Below are positions 28,397-37,526 of a DNA stretch of 64,000 nucleotides, in pieces; the first letter of the stretch is position 1; every line of letters starts with the position of its first letter. The stretch is from Gilliamella sp. Occ3-1. GTDB taxonomy: Bacteria; Pseudomonadota; Gammaproteobacteria; Enterobacterales; Orbaceae. The translations under genes were made by a program, and so were the position numbers. A model generated the notes under the pieces. The model saw nothing but the letters and a program-made list of their open reading frames with translations, was not told the DNA's origin and did not search any database. The stretch covers positions 28,000 to 91,999 of the forward strand of contig NZ_LZHQ01000001.1 of assembly GCF_001690655.1 (NCBI RefSeq), in the 5' to 3' direction.

Positions 28397-29563
28397 TTAG
28401 ATTGTTTCAAGTGCTTGCTGTAAATCAGCCAGTAAATCAGTAATATCTTCTAAACCAACTGAAATACGTAATAGCTGATCTGAAATACCCGCTGTTTTTC
28501 GTGCTTCAGCACTAATACCTGAATGTGTCATTGTTGCTGGGTGGCAGACAAGACTTTCAACGCCACCAAGTGATTGAGCTAAGGTAATAATTTTAAGCGC
28601 TTTTAAAAACTTCGGCATTACATCGGCATTTCCAACTAGTTCAAAACTTAGTAACGAACCAAACCCCTTTTGTTGTTCTTTAGCAATATCATGCCCAAGA
28701 TTAGATGGTAAAGAGGGATGAAATACTTTTGCTATTTTTGGGTGATTAACAAGAAACTCAACAACTTTTTGGGCATTTTCTTGTTGTAAATTAACACGTG
28801 CAGCAAGAGTTCGTAACCCACGCAATAAAAGATAACTATCAAATGATGAAGTAAGCGTACCAATATTATTGGCCCACCATAAAACATCTGTAGCAAGCTG
28901 TTGGTCTTTGAAGACTAAAATTCCCGCTAATAAATCCGAATGCCCATTTAAAAATTTGGTACAAGAATGGCTGACTATATCAGCACCAAGCTCCAACGGT
29001 TTTTGTAAAATCGGCGTCATAAACGTATTATCGACTAAAACCAAAGCACCAACATCATGTGCTTGTTGGGCTATTTTTTTGATATCAACAACACGAAGTA
29101 ATGGGTTACTTGGTGTTTCAATCAATACTAATTTAGGATGTAAATTAAGTGCTTCTTGTAAGGCTATTGAATCAGATTGATCAACAAATTTCACTTTAAA
29201 ATAGCCTTTTTGGCTTAGACTATTAAAAAGTCGATAGCTACCACCATAACAATCATGAGGAGCAATAACTAAGTCATTTGGCGCTAATAAAGCAACACTG
29301 ATAAGGTGAATTGCTGACATACCACAGTTTGTTAAGATAGCATCGGCACCACCTTCTAATTTTGCAACAGTTTCTTCTACTAATCGCCGACTAGGATTCG
29401 CTTTTCGGGCATAATCAAACTTTCTTGGTTTTGCAAATTCTTCATAACGATAACAAGTAGATGGTGTAATAACAGGTACGACACTACCATATTGCTCATC
29501 AGTATTAATCCCACCACGAACAGCTATTGTTCCTTGGCTTAAATTGTTGGTTTGACTAACCAT
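28397..29563 (-). CDS. metB: Cystathionine gamma-synthase
   Basis: This PLP enzyme condenses O-succinylhomoserine with cysteine to cystathionine in methionine synthesis. The 388 residues match E. coli MetB (386). Features of the Cys/Met-metabolism PLP family are present: NPSRRLVEETVAKLEGG near residue 56, the PLP-binding Lys in SHSCTKFLNGHSD near 200, and SLGGVESLVCHPATMTHSG near 345. It is divergent from metJ across a MetJ operator, as in E. coli; metL, which follows metB in E. coli, is not here. A start-proximal GAGG precedes the ATG on the minus strand. Confidence 0.95.
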   Translation of the reverse strand: MVSQTNNLSQGTIAVRGGINTDEQYGSVVPVITPSTCYRYEEFAKPRKFDYARKANPSRRLVEETVAKLEGGADAILTNCGMSAIHLISVALLAPNDLVIAPHDCYGGSYRLFNSLSQKGYFKVKFVDQSDSIALQEALNLHPKLVLIETPSNPLLRVVDIKKIAQQAHDVGALVLVDNTFMTPILQKPLELGADIVSHSCTKFLNGHSDLLAGILVFKDQQLATDVLWWANNIGTLTSSFDSYLLLRGLRTLAARVNLQQENAQKVVEFLVNHPKIAKVFHPSLPSNLGHDIAKEQQKGFGSLLSFELVGNADVMPKFLKALKIITLAQSLGGVESLVCHPATMTHSGISAEARKTAGISDQLLRISVGLEDITDLLADLQQALETI

Positions 29564-29633
29564 AATAACATTCCTCTAAATAATACTTTGCTTACTTCCA
29601 AAACAGATTGTATAAGAATAACACATTCAATAA

Positions 29634-29665
29634 GGACGTCAACATGTCTAGACGTCTAACTATCT
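29634..29665. promoter_or_regulatory. MetJ operator: four tandem met boxes
   Basis: Four adjoining 8-bp units, GGACGTCA, ACATGTCT, AGACGTCT (exact consensus, 29650-29657) and AACTATCT, lie between divergent metB and metJ. MetJ dimers bind tandem AGACGTCT-like boxes with S-adenosylmethionine. It should repress both metB and metJ. A weaker unit may follow at 29666-29673. Confidence 0.85.
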
Positions 29666-29740
29666 TGATGTGTAGATTGCAGAGAAATAAAAAAAACGTT
29701 AGAATTGCCCACATTATTTGTGATGTAATTTGGTGACAAG

Positions 29741-30052
29741 ATGATGGAATGGAATGGCGAATATATAAGCCCTTATGCTGAGCATGGTAAAAAAAGCGAG
29801 CAAGTAAAAAAAATTACAGTATCAATTCCGTTAAAAGTTTTAAAAATATTGACTGATGAGCGTACTCGCCGACAAGTTAATAATTTACGTCACGCAACAA
29901 ATAGTGAATTATTGTGTGAAGCCTTTCTCCATGCTTATACTGGCCAACCTTTACCTTGTGATGACGATTTACAAAAAGAACGCGAAGACGGTATTCCAAA
30001 ACAAGCTCAAAAAATGATGCAAGATTTAGGTATTAACCCCGAATTTGATTGA
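29741..30052 (+). CDS. metJ: Methionine regulon repressor MetJ
   Basis: The 103-residue ribbon-helix-helix repressor binds met boxes when S-adenosylmethionine is plentiful. It is almost identical to E. coli MetJ (105 residues) in residues 4-70, including the DNA-contacting strand VKKITVSIP and the [20 protein letters not shown] helix that binds the corepressor. Only the C-terminal tail diverges. The start at 29741 aligns with E. coli MAEWSGEY. It is divergent from metB and lies over the operator at 29634-29665, implying autoregulation. Confidence 0.97.
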   Translation: MMEWNGEYISPYAEHGKKSEQVKKITVSIPLKVLKILTDERTRRQVNNLRHATNSELLCEAFLHAYTGQPLPCDDDLQKEREDGIPKQAQKMMQDLGINPEFD

Positions 30053-30083
30053 TCATTAACTAAAAGATTTATTCTAAAAAAAC

Positions 30084-30107
30084 AAAAGGCGCGTTATGCG
30101 CCTTTTT
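30084..30107. terminator. Bidirectional terminator between metJ and rpmE
   Basis: AAAAGGCGC (30084-30092), loop GTTAT, GCGCCTTTT (30098-30106). The A-run before and T-run after the stem allow termination on both strands for the convergent metJ and rpmE genes. Confidence 0.85.
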
Positions 30108-30143
30108 AACTATTGTTAATCTTTTACATGGTTTTTGGGGAAA

Positions 30144-30359
30144 TTATTTTTTACCACCAACCATAGCAAAACGTTGTTTAAACTTATCTACACGTCCACC
30201 AGTTGCAACATCACGTTGTTTACCTGTATAGAATGGGTGACATTCACCACATACATCAAGATGAATATCATGACCAACAGTAGAATGGGTTTTAATAACG
30301 TTACCACAAGAACAAGTTGCTGTAATTGCAGTATATTCTGGATGAATACCTTCTTTCAT
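30144..30359 (-). CDS. rpmE: 50S ribosomal protein L31
   Basis: The 71-residue large-subunit protein L31 bridges the ribosomal subunits. It is the zinc-binding (C+) form: Cys16, Cys18, Cys37 and Cys40 are all present (CSCG, CGEC). The opening MKEGIHPEY and the closing [11 protein letters not shown] are characteristic. It is convergent with metJ, sharing the terminator. The AGAGGC ribosome site lies before the ATG. Confidence 0.97.
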   Translation of the reverse strand: MKEGIHPEYTAITATCSCGNVIKTHSTVGHDIHLDVCGECHPFYTGKQRDVATGGRVDKFKQRFAMVGGKK

Positions 30360-30499
30360 AATAAGCCTCTAAAGTTTTTCGTATCGCTATATAAATGGCT
30401 ATAAAAGCAAAATCTATACACCATACGAATGTTAAAAAACATGATAAGACCGCAGATTATACAGTCAATGACTGTGTTAATCAAGAAATAAAAGAACAA

Positions 30500-31552
30500 T
30501 TAAACAGGTAATTGACCTATTGTTACTTGCAGTTCAATCTTTTCACCATTTCGCAGAACTATAATGGGGACAATTGTACCTGGTTTCAACTCTGCTATTT
30601 GATCCATTGTTTCAACAATTGATTTAACAGGCTTATTATCTACCATAATCAGAATATCATTGGTTTGTATTCCTGATTGCAATGAAGGACCTTCCGCTTT
30701 GGTGACTAAAATACCTAACACCACAGGTATATCACTTGGATTTTGAGTTGGTGCAAATTCTAATCCATCAATACCTATATACCCTCTAATGACTTTTCCA
30801 TCACGAATTAATTTATTCATGATTTTAACTGCTAATGCTGTTGGGATCGCAAATCCAATTCCCTCCGGAAAATCATTTCCTAAATTTTTTGCAAAGGTAA
30901 GAGTATTAATTCCCATTAATTCACCTTTAGTATTTACTAGCGCTCCACCTGAATTACCGTGATTTATTGATGCATCTGTTTGAATAAAATTCTGCCTTCT
31001 GTATGGACTCAATCCATCACGGCCTGTAGCACTGATAATACCTTGCGTAATAGTTTGTCCTATATTGTAAGGGTTTCCTATGGCTAAAACGACATCACCA
31101 ATTTTTGGTTCGCGTTGAGGATTAATCAATATAGTTGGAATATTAAAGGCTTCTATTTTTAATACAGCAAGATCAACAAGTTTATCTGAACCTACAGATA
31201 AAGCTTCGAATATACGCCCATCTTGCAATGCAATAATAATTTGTTCCGCATCTTCAACAACATGATAATTAGTAACAATGTAACCTTGATCACTCATAAT
31301 TACCCCTGAACCTAGCGGAGTTATTGGGTTATTTTGTGATTCTTGAGAAAAAGAATTAATTGAGCGACTATAGATATTAACTACTGCTGGAGCCGCGATT
31401 TTAACGGCACTAGAATAGCTTAATGGCTCGTTACTAAAAATTGAGGTTGGAAAATTTGATTGGGTTCCCTTTTGTAAAGAAGGAAAAACAATCAATAAGA
31501 CAATAGCTAAAACCGTTCCAATTAATATTGGCCATAAAATTCTTTTAAGCAT
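30500..31552 (-). CDS. degS: Site-1 serine endoprotease DegS
   Basis: DegS senses unfolded outer-membrane proteins and makes the first cut in RseA to release sigma-E. The 350-residue protein has one N-terminal membrane anchor (about 4-24), a trypsin-like domain with triad His97 (TNYHVV), Asp127 (DLAVLK) and Ser201 (HGNSGGALV), and a single PDZ domain (about 255-345). One PDZ and the uncleaved anchor separate it from DegP/DegQ. It follows degQ on the minus strand as in E. coli; the 112-bp gap holds a perfect hairpin. Confidence 0.93.
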   Translation of the reverse strand: MLKRILWPILIGTVLAIVLLIVFPSLQKGTQSNFPTSIFSNEPLSYSSAVKIAAPAVVNIYSRSINSFSQESQNNPITPLGSGVIMSDQGYIVTNYHVVEDAEQIIIALQDGRIFEALSVGSDKLVDLAVLKIEAFNIPTILINPQREPKIGDVVLAIGNPYNIGQTITQGIISATGRDGLSPYRRQNFIQTDASINHGNSGGALVNTKGELMGINTLTFAKNLGNDFPEGIGFAIPTALAVKIMNKLIRDGKVIRGYIGIDGLEFAPTQNPSDIPVVLGILVTKAEGPSLQSGIQTNDILIMVDNKPVKSIVETMDQIAELKPGTIVPIIVLRNGEKIELQVTIGQLPV

Positions 31553-31625
31553 TACTTTCAGGATTTTAATGGGATGAATGGTAAAGATTTTAGCACATCT
31601 ATATTAAGGTTAAAATTAGAGTTTT

Positions 31626-31647
31626 CGTCGATGCCAAGGCATCGACG
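31626..31647. repeat. Perfect 10-bp inverted repeat between degQ and degS
   Basis: CGTCGATGCC (31626-31635), AA, GGCATCGACG (31638-31647). GC-rich within AT-rich DNA, so a stable hairpin in the degQ-degS transcript. No T-run follows on the minus strand, so it does not look like a simple terminator; an mRNA-stability or binding-site role is possible. Confidence 0.6.
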
Positions 31648-31664
31648 ATACAAAAGGAAACTAA

Positions 31665-33038
31665 TTATCGTAAAATTAAATATAAGCGACTATCACCACG
31701 AATTATATTTAATGCAATTACTGATGGGTGACTATCAATAATTTTTCGAAGATCTGCAATATTAGTTACTCGTTCTTTATTAACACCAGTAATAAGATCT
31801 CCCTCTTGCAAACTGAGTCGAGATGCAGGCGAATTTTTAGCAATATTTTCTATTAAAACACCTTTTTGGCCTTTAATTTCCCCATTGCTAAGCGTTGCAC
31901 CATCAAGAGCAGAATGTAGCGATTTCGCATCAGTTGCTGTCTCATCGCTATTTTTTAGTTTTACCTCAACAGATATTGTTTTACCATCGCGAATTAAGCC
32001 TAACCGTACAGTTCTTCCTGCTCCAGTTGTCGCTATTTTTGCACGTAATTCAGCAAAACTATCAACTGGTTTACCATCCATCGAAATAATAATATCACCA
32101 GATTTAATTCCTGCAGCTTGTGCAGCTGAATTTTCAATAACTTCACTAACAAAAGCACCTTTTTGAACATCAATATCAAACGCTTTTGCTATATCCGATG
32201 TCAATTCATTGCCTTTGATACCAAGCACACCACGTTTTACTTCACCAAACTCTATAAGCTGAGAAGTTAAACTTTTTACCATATTACTAGGAATTGCAAA
32301 TCCGATTCCAACATTACCACCGCTTGGAGCAATAATGGCTGTATTAATACCTACAAGCTCACCTTTTAAATTCACAAGTGCTCCACCAGAGTTACCTTGG
32401 TTAATTGAAGCATCTGTTTGAATGAAGTTTTCAAAACCATTCATATTAAGTCCACTACGAGCCAAAGCTGAAATAATCCCTGAAGTAACGGTTTGACCAA
32501 TGCCAAATGGATTACCTATAGCAACAACATAATCACCAACACATAAATTATCAGAGTCGGCTAATTTAATAGCTGTTAATTTTTTGGCATCATCGACTTT
32601 AAGTAATGCTATATCGCTTTGTGGATCCTTACCAATTAGTTTTGCTTTAAATTCATGGCCATCATTTAGAGCAACCGTAATTTCATCAGCACCATCGATA
32701 ACATGATTATTCGTAACAACATAGCCTTTTTCGGCATCAATAATCACACCAGAACCTAAACCTGTAAACGCCCTTGATTGGCTATCTGGATAACCAAAAA
32801 AACGTCTAAACTCTTCTGGCATATTATTTTGCATTTGAGCTGTTCCTTCAACTTTAATACTAACAACTGATGGTAATACAGTTTCAAGCATAGGCGCCAA
32901 ACTTGGTAGTTGCATATTATTATCGGTTGAGGCTGGAGGAAAAGCAGCATAAGTATTCGGAAGTGCAGACAAACTCATTCCTAAACTTAACGCTAAAATA
33001 CTTAATAATTTTTTTTGTTGTTTTAATAAATTAATCAT
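31665..33038 (-). CDS. degQ: Periplasmic serine protease/chaperone DegQ (HtrA family)
   Basis: The 457-residue HtrA protease degrades or refolds damaged periplasmic proteins. It has an N-terminal signal peptide (hydrophobic 11-27, cleavage after YAA near residue 32), a protease domain with triad His112 (NNHVID), Asp142 (SDIALLK) and Ser217 (QGNSGGALV), and two PDZ domains (about 255-350 and 365-455). DegQ is preferred to DegP from gene order (zapG-degQ-degS) and length, though it may do both jobs if no degP exists. Confidence 0.92.
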   Translation of the reverse strand: MINLLKQQKKLLSILALSLGMSLSALPNTYAAFPPASTDNNMQLPSLAPMLETVLPSVVSIKVEGTAQMQNNMPEEFRRFFGYPDSQSRAFTGLGSGVIIDAEKGYVVTNNHVIDGADEITVALNDGHEFKAKLIGKDPQSDIALLKVDDAKKLTAIKLADSDNLCVGDYVVAIGNPFGIGQTVTSGIISALARSGLNMNGFENFIQTDASINQGNSGGALVNLKGELVGINTAIIAPSGGNVGIGFAIPSNMVKSLTSQLIEFGEVKRGVLGIKGNELTSDIAKAFDIDVQKGAFVSEVIENSAAQAAGIKSGDIIISMDGKPVDSFAELRAKIATTGAGRTVRLGLIRDGKTISVEVKLKNSDETATDAKSLHSALDGATLSNGEIKGQKGVLIENIAKNSPASRLSLQEGDLITGVNKERVTNIADLRKIIDSHPSVIALNIIRGDSRLYLILR

Positions 33039-33158
33039 CTTAGAACTCTCGCTTTTACAAAAATTTACTCTCTATAAAATTGTTTGGAATTAAGTAACGG
33101 TCAACAAAATCATAGGTTAAGATTTATTTATATCCGTTTTAAATAAACTGAAGAATTA

Positions 33159-33524
33159 TCAAGAATAATCTCTTGGTTGCTTATCAAGTGTAATTTCTTT
33201 TTTTTCGTCCAAATCTGAGTTTGAATCAAAATCTAAAGAGTGAACTTTATCACTATCCATAAATTGACTAGAGTTTTCTGCCATATGTTGATAAAGACGA
33301 CGAAAATCTTTAGCCATATTATCCAATATCTCTGCACTGTGTGAGAAATGTTTAGCAATCATTTGTTTTTGCGCTATTAATTCATCTTTTGTTTGATCTA
33401 ATTCTTGTTTAACTTTGGCATATTTACGTGCTTTAGGACTAATAAGGTTCGTGGAAACAAAACTAACAATAAAACCAATTAATAATCCGATTATAAGATA
33501 AGTAATCATATCTTTATCCATCAT
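33159..33524 (-). CDS. zapG: ZapG/YhcB family cell-envelope and division protein (DUF1043)
   Basis: The 121-residue protein has one N-terminal membrane helix (residues about 6-27, ITYLIIGLLIGFIVSFVST) and a cytoplasmic helical part likely to form a coiled coil (YAKVKQELDQTKDELIAQKQMIAKHFSHSAEILDNMA), the conserved core of DUF1043. E. coli YhcB/ZapG (132 residues) links cell-envelope synthesis and division. Its place immediately upstream of degQ is conserved. The start could be Met1, Met2 or Met6; TATAAGGAGTG precedes the first. Confidence 0.9.
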   Translation of the reverse strand: MMDKDMITYLIIGLLIGFIVSFVSTNLISPKARKYAKVKQELDQTKDELIAQKQMIAKHFSHSAEILDNMAKDFRRLYQHMAENSSQFMDSDKVHSLDFDSNSDLDEKKEITLDKQPRDYS

Positions 33525-33583
33525 TCACTCCTTATATCTTTAAGATATACAATGTTATAAAATTTAATCCTACTTGCTTGCAC

Positions 33584-34045
33584 TTATTTTGCATGGTTAG
33601 CAAGTTTTATCAATTGTTTTTTTAACTTGTCTGGTGCATTTTCTGCTAATGCATATAAAAACATCGCACTTTTTTGTGTTATCACGCTTGAAACTAAAGA
33701 TGACTTATCACTTTGATAATTGTTGTGTGACCACCTCACCGAAATATCTGGATTAATCTGATATTGAATAGAAGATAGGGAGGGTAAGATATTTTTTCTT
33801 ATCTCAGATATTAAATTGCTTTGTTCGTATTTTAATCTAGTTAACCAACTAGCTGTACTTACTTCTAAAATCATAACACCTTGACGATAATTGGCAACTC
33901 GGCATTGTTGATTCATCGGTGATTGCAACAAATCATTAACAACTTTAGCCAAGGAGTTTAATGCATTAGTTCTATCTTGAATTTTAGATAAACTAAAGTT
34001 TTGTGCCAAAATTGACGTCAACATTTGTGGCTCGTTATAACGCAT
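33584..34045 (-). CDS. dciA: DciA-like protein (DUF721), probable replicative-helicase loader
   Basis: The 153-residue protein matches the DUF721/DciA family: CRVANYRQGVMILEVSTASWLTRLKYEQSNLISEIRK (about residues 48-85), with the typical CRVAN...G..LE..SA.W.TRL pattern, then INPDISVRW. DciA loads or stimulates DnaB in most bacteria; E. coli instead uses the phage-derived DnaC. The C-terminal part is short and helical. It is 60 bp upstream of zapG on the same strand. Function is from the family, not shown here. Confidence 0.8.
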   Translation of the reverse strand: MRYNEPQMLTSILAQNFSLSKIQDRTNALNSLAKVVNDLLQSPMNQQCRVANYRQGVMILEVSTASWLTRLKYEQSNLISEIRKNILPSLSSIQYQINPDISVRWSHNNYQSDKSSLVSSVITQKSAMFLYALAENAPDKLKKQLIKLANHAK

Positions 34046-34272
34046 ATCTTGACTTTCACTCCTTTCTCAATAAAGAACCAGTTTTTTAAATTAGAATTGA
34101 GCTAATAATCTACCTCATTTATAATCAAAAGTCTTATTGAAAATAATTATTTACATTTTAATGAAAATCTCTTTACCAAAATAAATTTTTAAAATTTAAT
34201 TAAATATAAACAATAAAAACGTGTAGCTGATTATGACACAAGGTTTATTGGAAATGAATAAAAAGATTACAA

Positions 34273-35616
34273 TTAAGCAATAATGCTTATAATTAACACA
34301 ACAACTAAACCAACAATTGAATTAATTAGTTCTAATAAGCCCCATGTTTTTAAAGTATCTTTGATCGATAAATCGAAGTAACCTTTAAACAACCAGAAAG
34401 AAGCATCGTTGATATGAGTTAATGTATTAGACCCTGCAGCAGTTGCAAGCACAAGTAAGGCTGGGCTCACGCTTCTCATACCCCCCGTAGTAGGATCGAT
34501 AACTGCAGCACCGATAATTCCAGCTGCTGTCATAGCAGAAACAACACCTTGCCCTGTTGCTAAACGGATTAACACAGTAATTAACCATGCCATAATATAA
34601 GGAGATACCCCCCCAGTTGACATTAATTGACCAATAGTATCGCCAATACCAGTATCGATGATAATTTGCTTTAATGCACCACCAGCACCAATAATTAAAA
34701 CAACCATTGCAATACCTTTTACCGCATTATCAAAAGACTTCATAATCCATTCCATTGAATAGTCAAGTTTTTTACCAAAAAATATAAATGCAGTAACCAT
34801 AGCAATAAACATTGCAATTTGGGATGAACCAATAAAGTTGAAAACAGAATATGCAGTTGTTCCTTTTTCTAACCATATATTTGCTATTGTGGTTGCTATC
34901 ATGATATAAGCAGGAATCAAAGGTACAGTAATTGATGTAAAAAAAGAAGGAAGATTATTTTTATCAATAGGTATTTCAGATTGTAAGAACTGTGGGGTAG
35001 GTCTTACTAAATTGCCGAGAAATTTAGGAAGAATTATACCAGCACAAATTACAGAGGGAATTGCGACAATAAGTCCATAAATATAAACCATTCCCATATC
35101 AGCCCCATAGGCATTAACTAAAGCTACAGGTCCTGGTTGTGGAGGAAATAATGAGTGGGCTGTGGTTGCTGCTGCAACTCCAGGAATAGCTAGTTTTAAA
35201 AATGGAATTTTTGCTTCTTTTGCTAATGCAATTACTAACGGAGCTAATATGATAAATGCGGCCTCATAAAACATTGCTAGACCAAATATAAGCCCCATAA
35301 TAATGATCGCTATTTTTACATATTTAATCCCAAGTTTTTTTAGTAAAGCTTGAGCAATTTGATGAGCTGCACCTGAATCAACCATTAATTTGCCAATAAC
35401 AGCCCCAAAAACAACAATAATAGCTAATTCACCAAGTGTTCCACCAAATCCTGATTTAATCGTTTTAAGAATACTCAATAAATCCATTTTAGCCATCAGA
35501 CCAACAAATATTGCAGTAGCTAATAATGCAATCATTGAGTTTATTTTAAAGCGGATATTAAAAAATAACATTAATCCTATTCCAAGGATAACCCAAAGAA
35601 TATTTAGAAACTCCAT
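34273..35616 (-). CDS. Gluconate:H+ symporter family permease (GntP family)
   Basis: The 447-residue permease has about twelve membrane segments and family motifs [14 protein letters not shown] near residue 114, [14 protein letters not shown] near 154, and the C-terminal [19 protein letters not shown] near 386. GntP-family carriers import gluconate, idonate or related sugar acids with protons. No gluconate kinase or dehydratase is nearby, so the exact substrate is unclear. A candidate CRP site and a ruined GntR-family regulator gene lie upstream, suggesting that specific control has been lost. Confidence 0.9.
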   Translation of the reverse strand: MEFLNILWVILGIGLMLFFNIRFKINSMIALLATAIFVGLMAKMDLLSILKTIKSGFGGTLGELAIIVVFGAVIGKLMVDSGAAHQIAQALLKKLGIKYVKIAIIIMGLIFGLAMFYEAAFIILAPLVIALAKEAKIPFLKLAIPGVAAATTAHSLFPPQPGPVALVNAYGADMGMVYIYGLIVAIPSVICAGIILPKFLGNLVRPTPQFLQSEIPIDKNNLPSFFTSITVPLIPAYIMIATTIANIWLEKGTTAYSVFNFIGSSQIAMFIAMVTAFIFFGKKLDYSMEWIMKSFDNAVKGIAMVVLIIGAGGALKQIIIDTGIGDTIGQLMSTGGVSPYIMAWLITVLIRLATGQGVVSAMTAAGIIGAAVIDPTTGGMRSVSPALLVLATAAGSNTLTHINDASFWLFKGYFDLSIKDTLKTWGLLELINSIVGLVVVLIISIIA

Positions 35617-35863
35617 AAATATAAACTCCTATTTTGAATTTTATTTTTATTAGTTAAATATTATTTGATAAACATAATTCTTACCTGTTGTTTAGTACTA
35701 AATTTTATTAATAATAAATAACTTTGGTTATTCTGCTCTCAAAATTTGCATTTTTAGCGTACTTATATCATCAAACTTTTTTAAAGCTTAATGAAAAATT
35801 TTGTTTATTGGTTAAACATGTTTTCACTTACAAAATAAATTTTCATCATTATTTTTATAAATT

Positions 35864-35879
35864 TGTGATCATTCTCACT
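35864..35879. promoter_or_regulatory. Candidate CRP site upstream of the gluconate-type permease gene
   Basis: TGTGATCATTCTCACT fits TGTGA-N6-TCACA with one mismatch. It is 248 bp before the permease ATG, in the divergent region shared with the regulator pseudogene, where catabolite control would be expected. Confidence 0.5.
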
Positions 35880-36090
35880 AAAAATGGTTTATTTTTAATT
35901 AGTGAACCATAGTGACATTGTGAAAATAAAAATTAGTATCCCAATATGATTGTATAATTAATTTGGCAAGAACATTAAACACTCTGATAAACAGGATTAC
36001 TAATATATAACTTATTGTATTAATTAATAAAGTTTGTTAAAAATGGAAGCTCATTAAACTGTCTTTATTAAAGAATGGTACACATAAAAT

Positions 36091-36540
36091 TATAGTTGGT
36101 TACCACCAGAAAGAGATATTACATAAACATTTTGATTGAGTTATACGATAGTATGCCAAGCAATTAATAATGCTATAGCTCAAAAAATTTAATTACAGTA
36201 AAAAGATGAGCTGATATTTATGTTATTGGTTCGCTAAATGCAATTTTATCTGATTAGAATAAACAGCTAGAGGAAAACTATTTTGAATTATTACAAGCAA
36301 GAAATTAATTCCGAGTAACATTGCTGCATTTATTGCTTTTTAGATAGTGAAAGTGAATAAAGCAGATATAGTAAAGCTCAGTGCTATCTTAGAATAACAA
36401 TAACAGATCTTAAAAAATGGTGTACTTGAATACTATAGTGCATATGAAATGTTTCATATTACAATCGTGTCGGCTACAAAAAATACCACATTACAAGATT
36501 TTCTAAACGGTCTATGCCAGAAAGAAATTCATATATTGTA
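36091..36540 (+). pseudogene. Decayed GntR-family (FCD-domain) transcriptional regulator
   Basis: No intact frame remains, but pieces in changing frames match a GntR/FadR-type regulator. WLPPERDI (36097-36120) is the start of the winged-helix signature (LPPER). About 36300-36400 gives PSNIAAFIA and KADIVKLSAILE, and 36424-36540 gives YYSAYEMFHITIVSA followed by TKNTTLQDFLNGL, the FCD-domain core (FH..i..At.N..l). Several stops and shifts interrupt it. It is divergent from the gluconate-type permease, so it was probably its regulator. The DNA from 35617 to 36090 shows no gene. Confidence 0.75.
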
Positions 36541-36569
36541 AATGTATACTATATAAATAGTATTTGTCC

Positions 36570-37526
36570 TTATGTATTATTTTTGTTGCCATTAGTTAAA
36601 AATTGACAAATTTCTTGTTGTGATTTGAGTGTTCTAATGTTTTGTAATATTTCTGACGCTTGAACATAGTGCTGTTTTAAATAAGCAAGCCATTGTTTGA
36701 TGCGAGCAGAGTGATAAAGAGGTTTAGCATTATCAATAGGTGATATTGCATAGTGAATTAAAATTTCCATCACTTGTTGCCAATTTAATGCTGACTGTTT
36801 AGTTCGAATCATATTAGCTAGATTTGGAATAGTTAAAATACCTCGCCCTAGCATAATGTCATTAGTTTGGCTTTGGCTTATGCAATTTTCTGCATCTGCA
36901 ATAGAGAAAATTTCACCATTAGCAATAACAGGAGTTTTTAAGTGCTGTTTGATTTGGCCTATTGTTTGCCAATCTATTTTTTCAGTTTTATAGCCGTCTT
37001 CTTTGGTCCTTCCGTGAATTGCTATTTCGTTGGCTCCGGCAAGTTCAATTGCGTTGGCAATTTCGTGGCAATGTGATTTATTATCCCAACCTAAGCGAAT
37101 TTTGACTGATAATTTATTTGTTGCACCTATAGCTTGTCGTACTTGGCTGACAATATTAAATATCTGCTCTGGATATTGTAATAAATAAGCGCCACCATGG
37201 CTGCCAACTACAGTTTTGGCAGGGCAACCAAAATTGATATCTATGCCATAAGAACCTAATTCGATAGCTTTAACGGCATTTTCAGCCATCCACTCTGGCG
37301 ACTGTCCTAAAATTTGGACACGAACTGGCGTGCCAGATTTGGTTTTTCCATTATTGTAAAGTTCAGGGCATAGGCGATAGAAAGTCCTATTTGATAATTT
37401 GTGATGGGTCACTCTGATAAATTCTGTAACACAATAATCAAATTGGTTAATTTCAGTTAAAAGTTGCCTGACTTGATAATCAAGTATTCCCTCCATAGGA
37501 GCTAAAATAATTCGATTAATTTTCAT
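36570..37526 (-). CDS. dusC: tRNA-dihydrouridine(16) synthase
   Basis: The 318-residue FMN enzyme reduces U16 in the tRNA D-loop. It has the Dus barrel start RIILAPMEGILDYQVRQLL, the catalytic Cys in DINFGCPAKTV near residue 99, KIRLGW, IHGRTKEDGY, and VIANGEIFS for phosphate binding. DusC is chosen over DusA/B from VTEFIRVTHHKL and DINFGCPAK, and from length (E. coli 315). The start overlaps the moeB stop by 4 bp. Confidence 0.92.
   Translation of the reverse strand: MKINRIILAPMEGILDYQVRQLLTEINQFDYCVTEFIRVTHHKLSNRTFYRLCPELYNNGKTKSGTPVRVQILGQSPEWMAENAVKAIELGSYGIDINFGCPAKTVVGSHGGAYLLQYPEQIFNIVSQVRQAIGATNKLSVKIRLGWDNKSHCHEIANAIELAGANEIAIHGRTKEDGYKTEKIDWQTIGQIKQHLKTPVIANGEIFSIADAENCISQSQTNDIMLGRGILTIPNLANMIRTKQSALNWQQVMEILIHYAISPIDNAKPLYHSARIKQWLAYLKQHYVQASEILQNIRTLKSQQEICQFLTNGNKNNT

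Noticed and set aside
31626..31647. Hairpin as a degQ terminator
   Set aside because: In the transcribed (minus) direction the hairpin is followed by AAAACTC, not by a T-run.
34273..35616. Assignment of the permease to a specific sugar acid (gluconate versus idonate or glycerate)
   Set aside because: No kinase, dehydratase or intact regulator is adjacent; only the family can be named.
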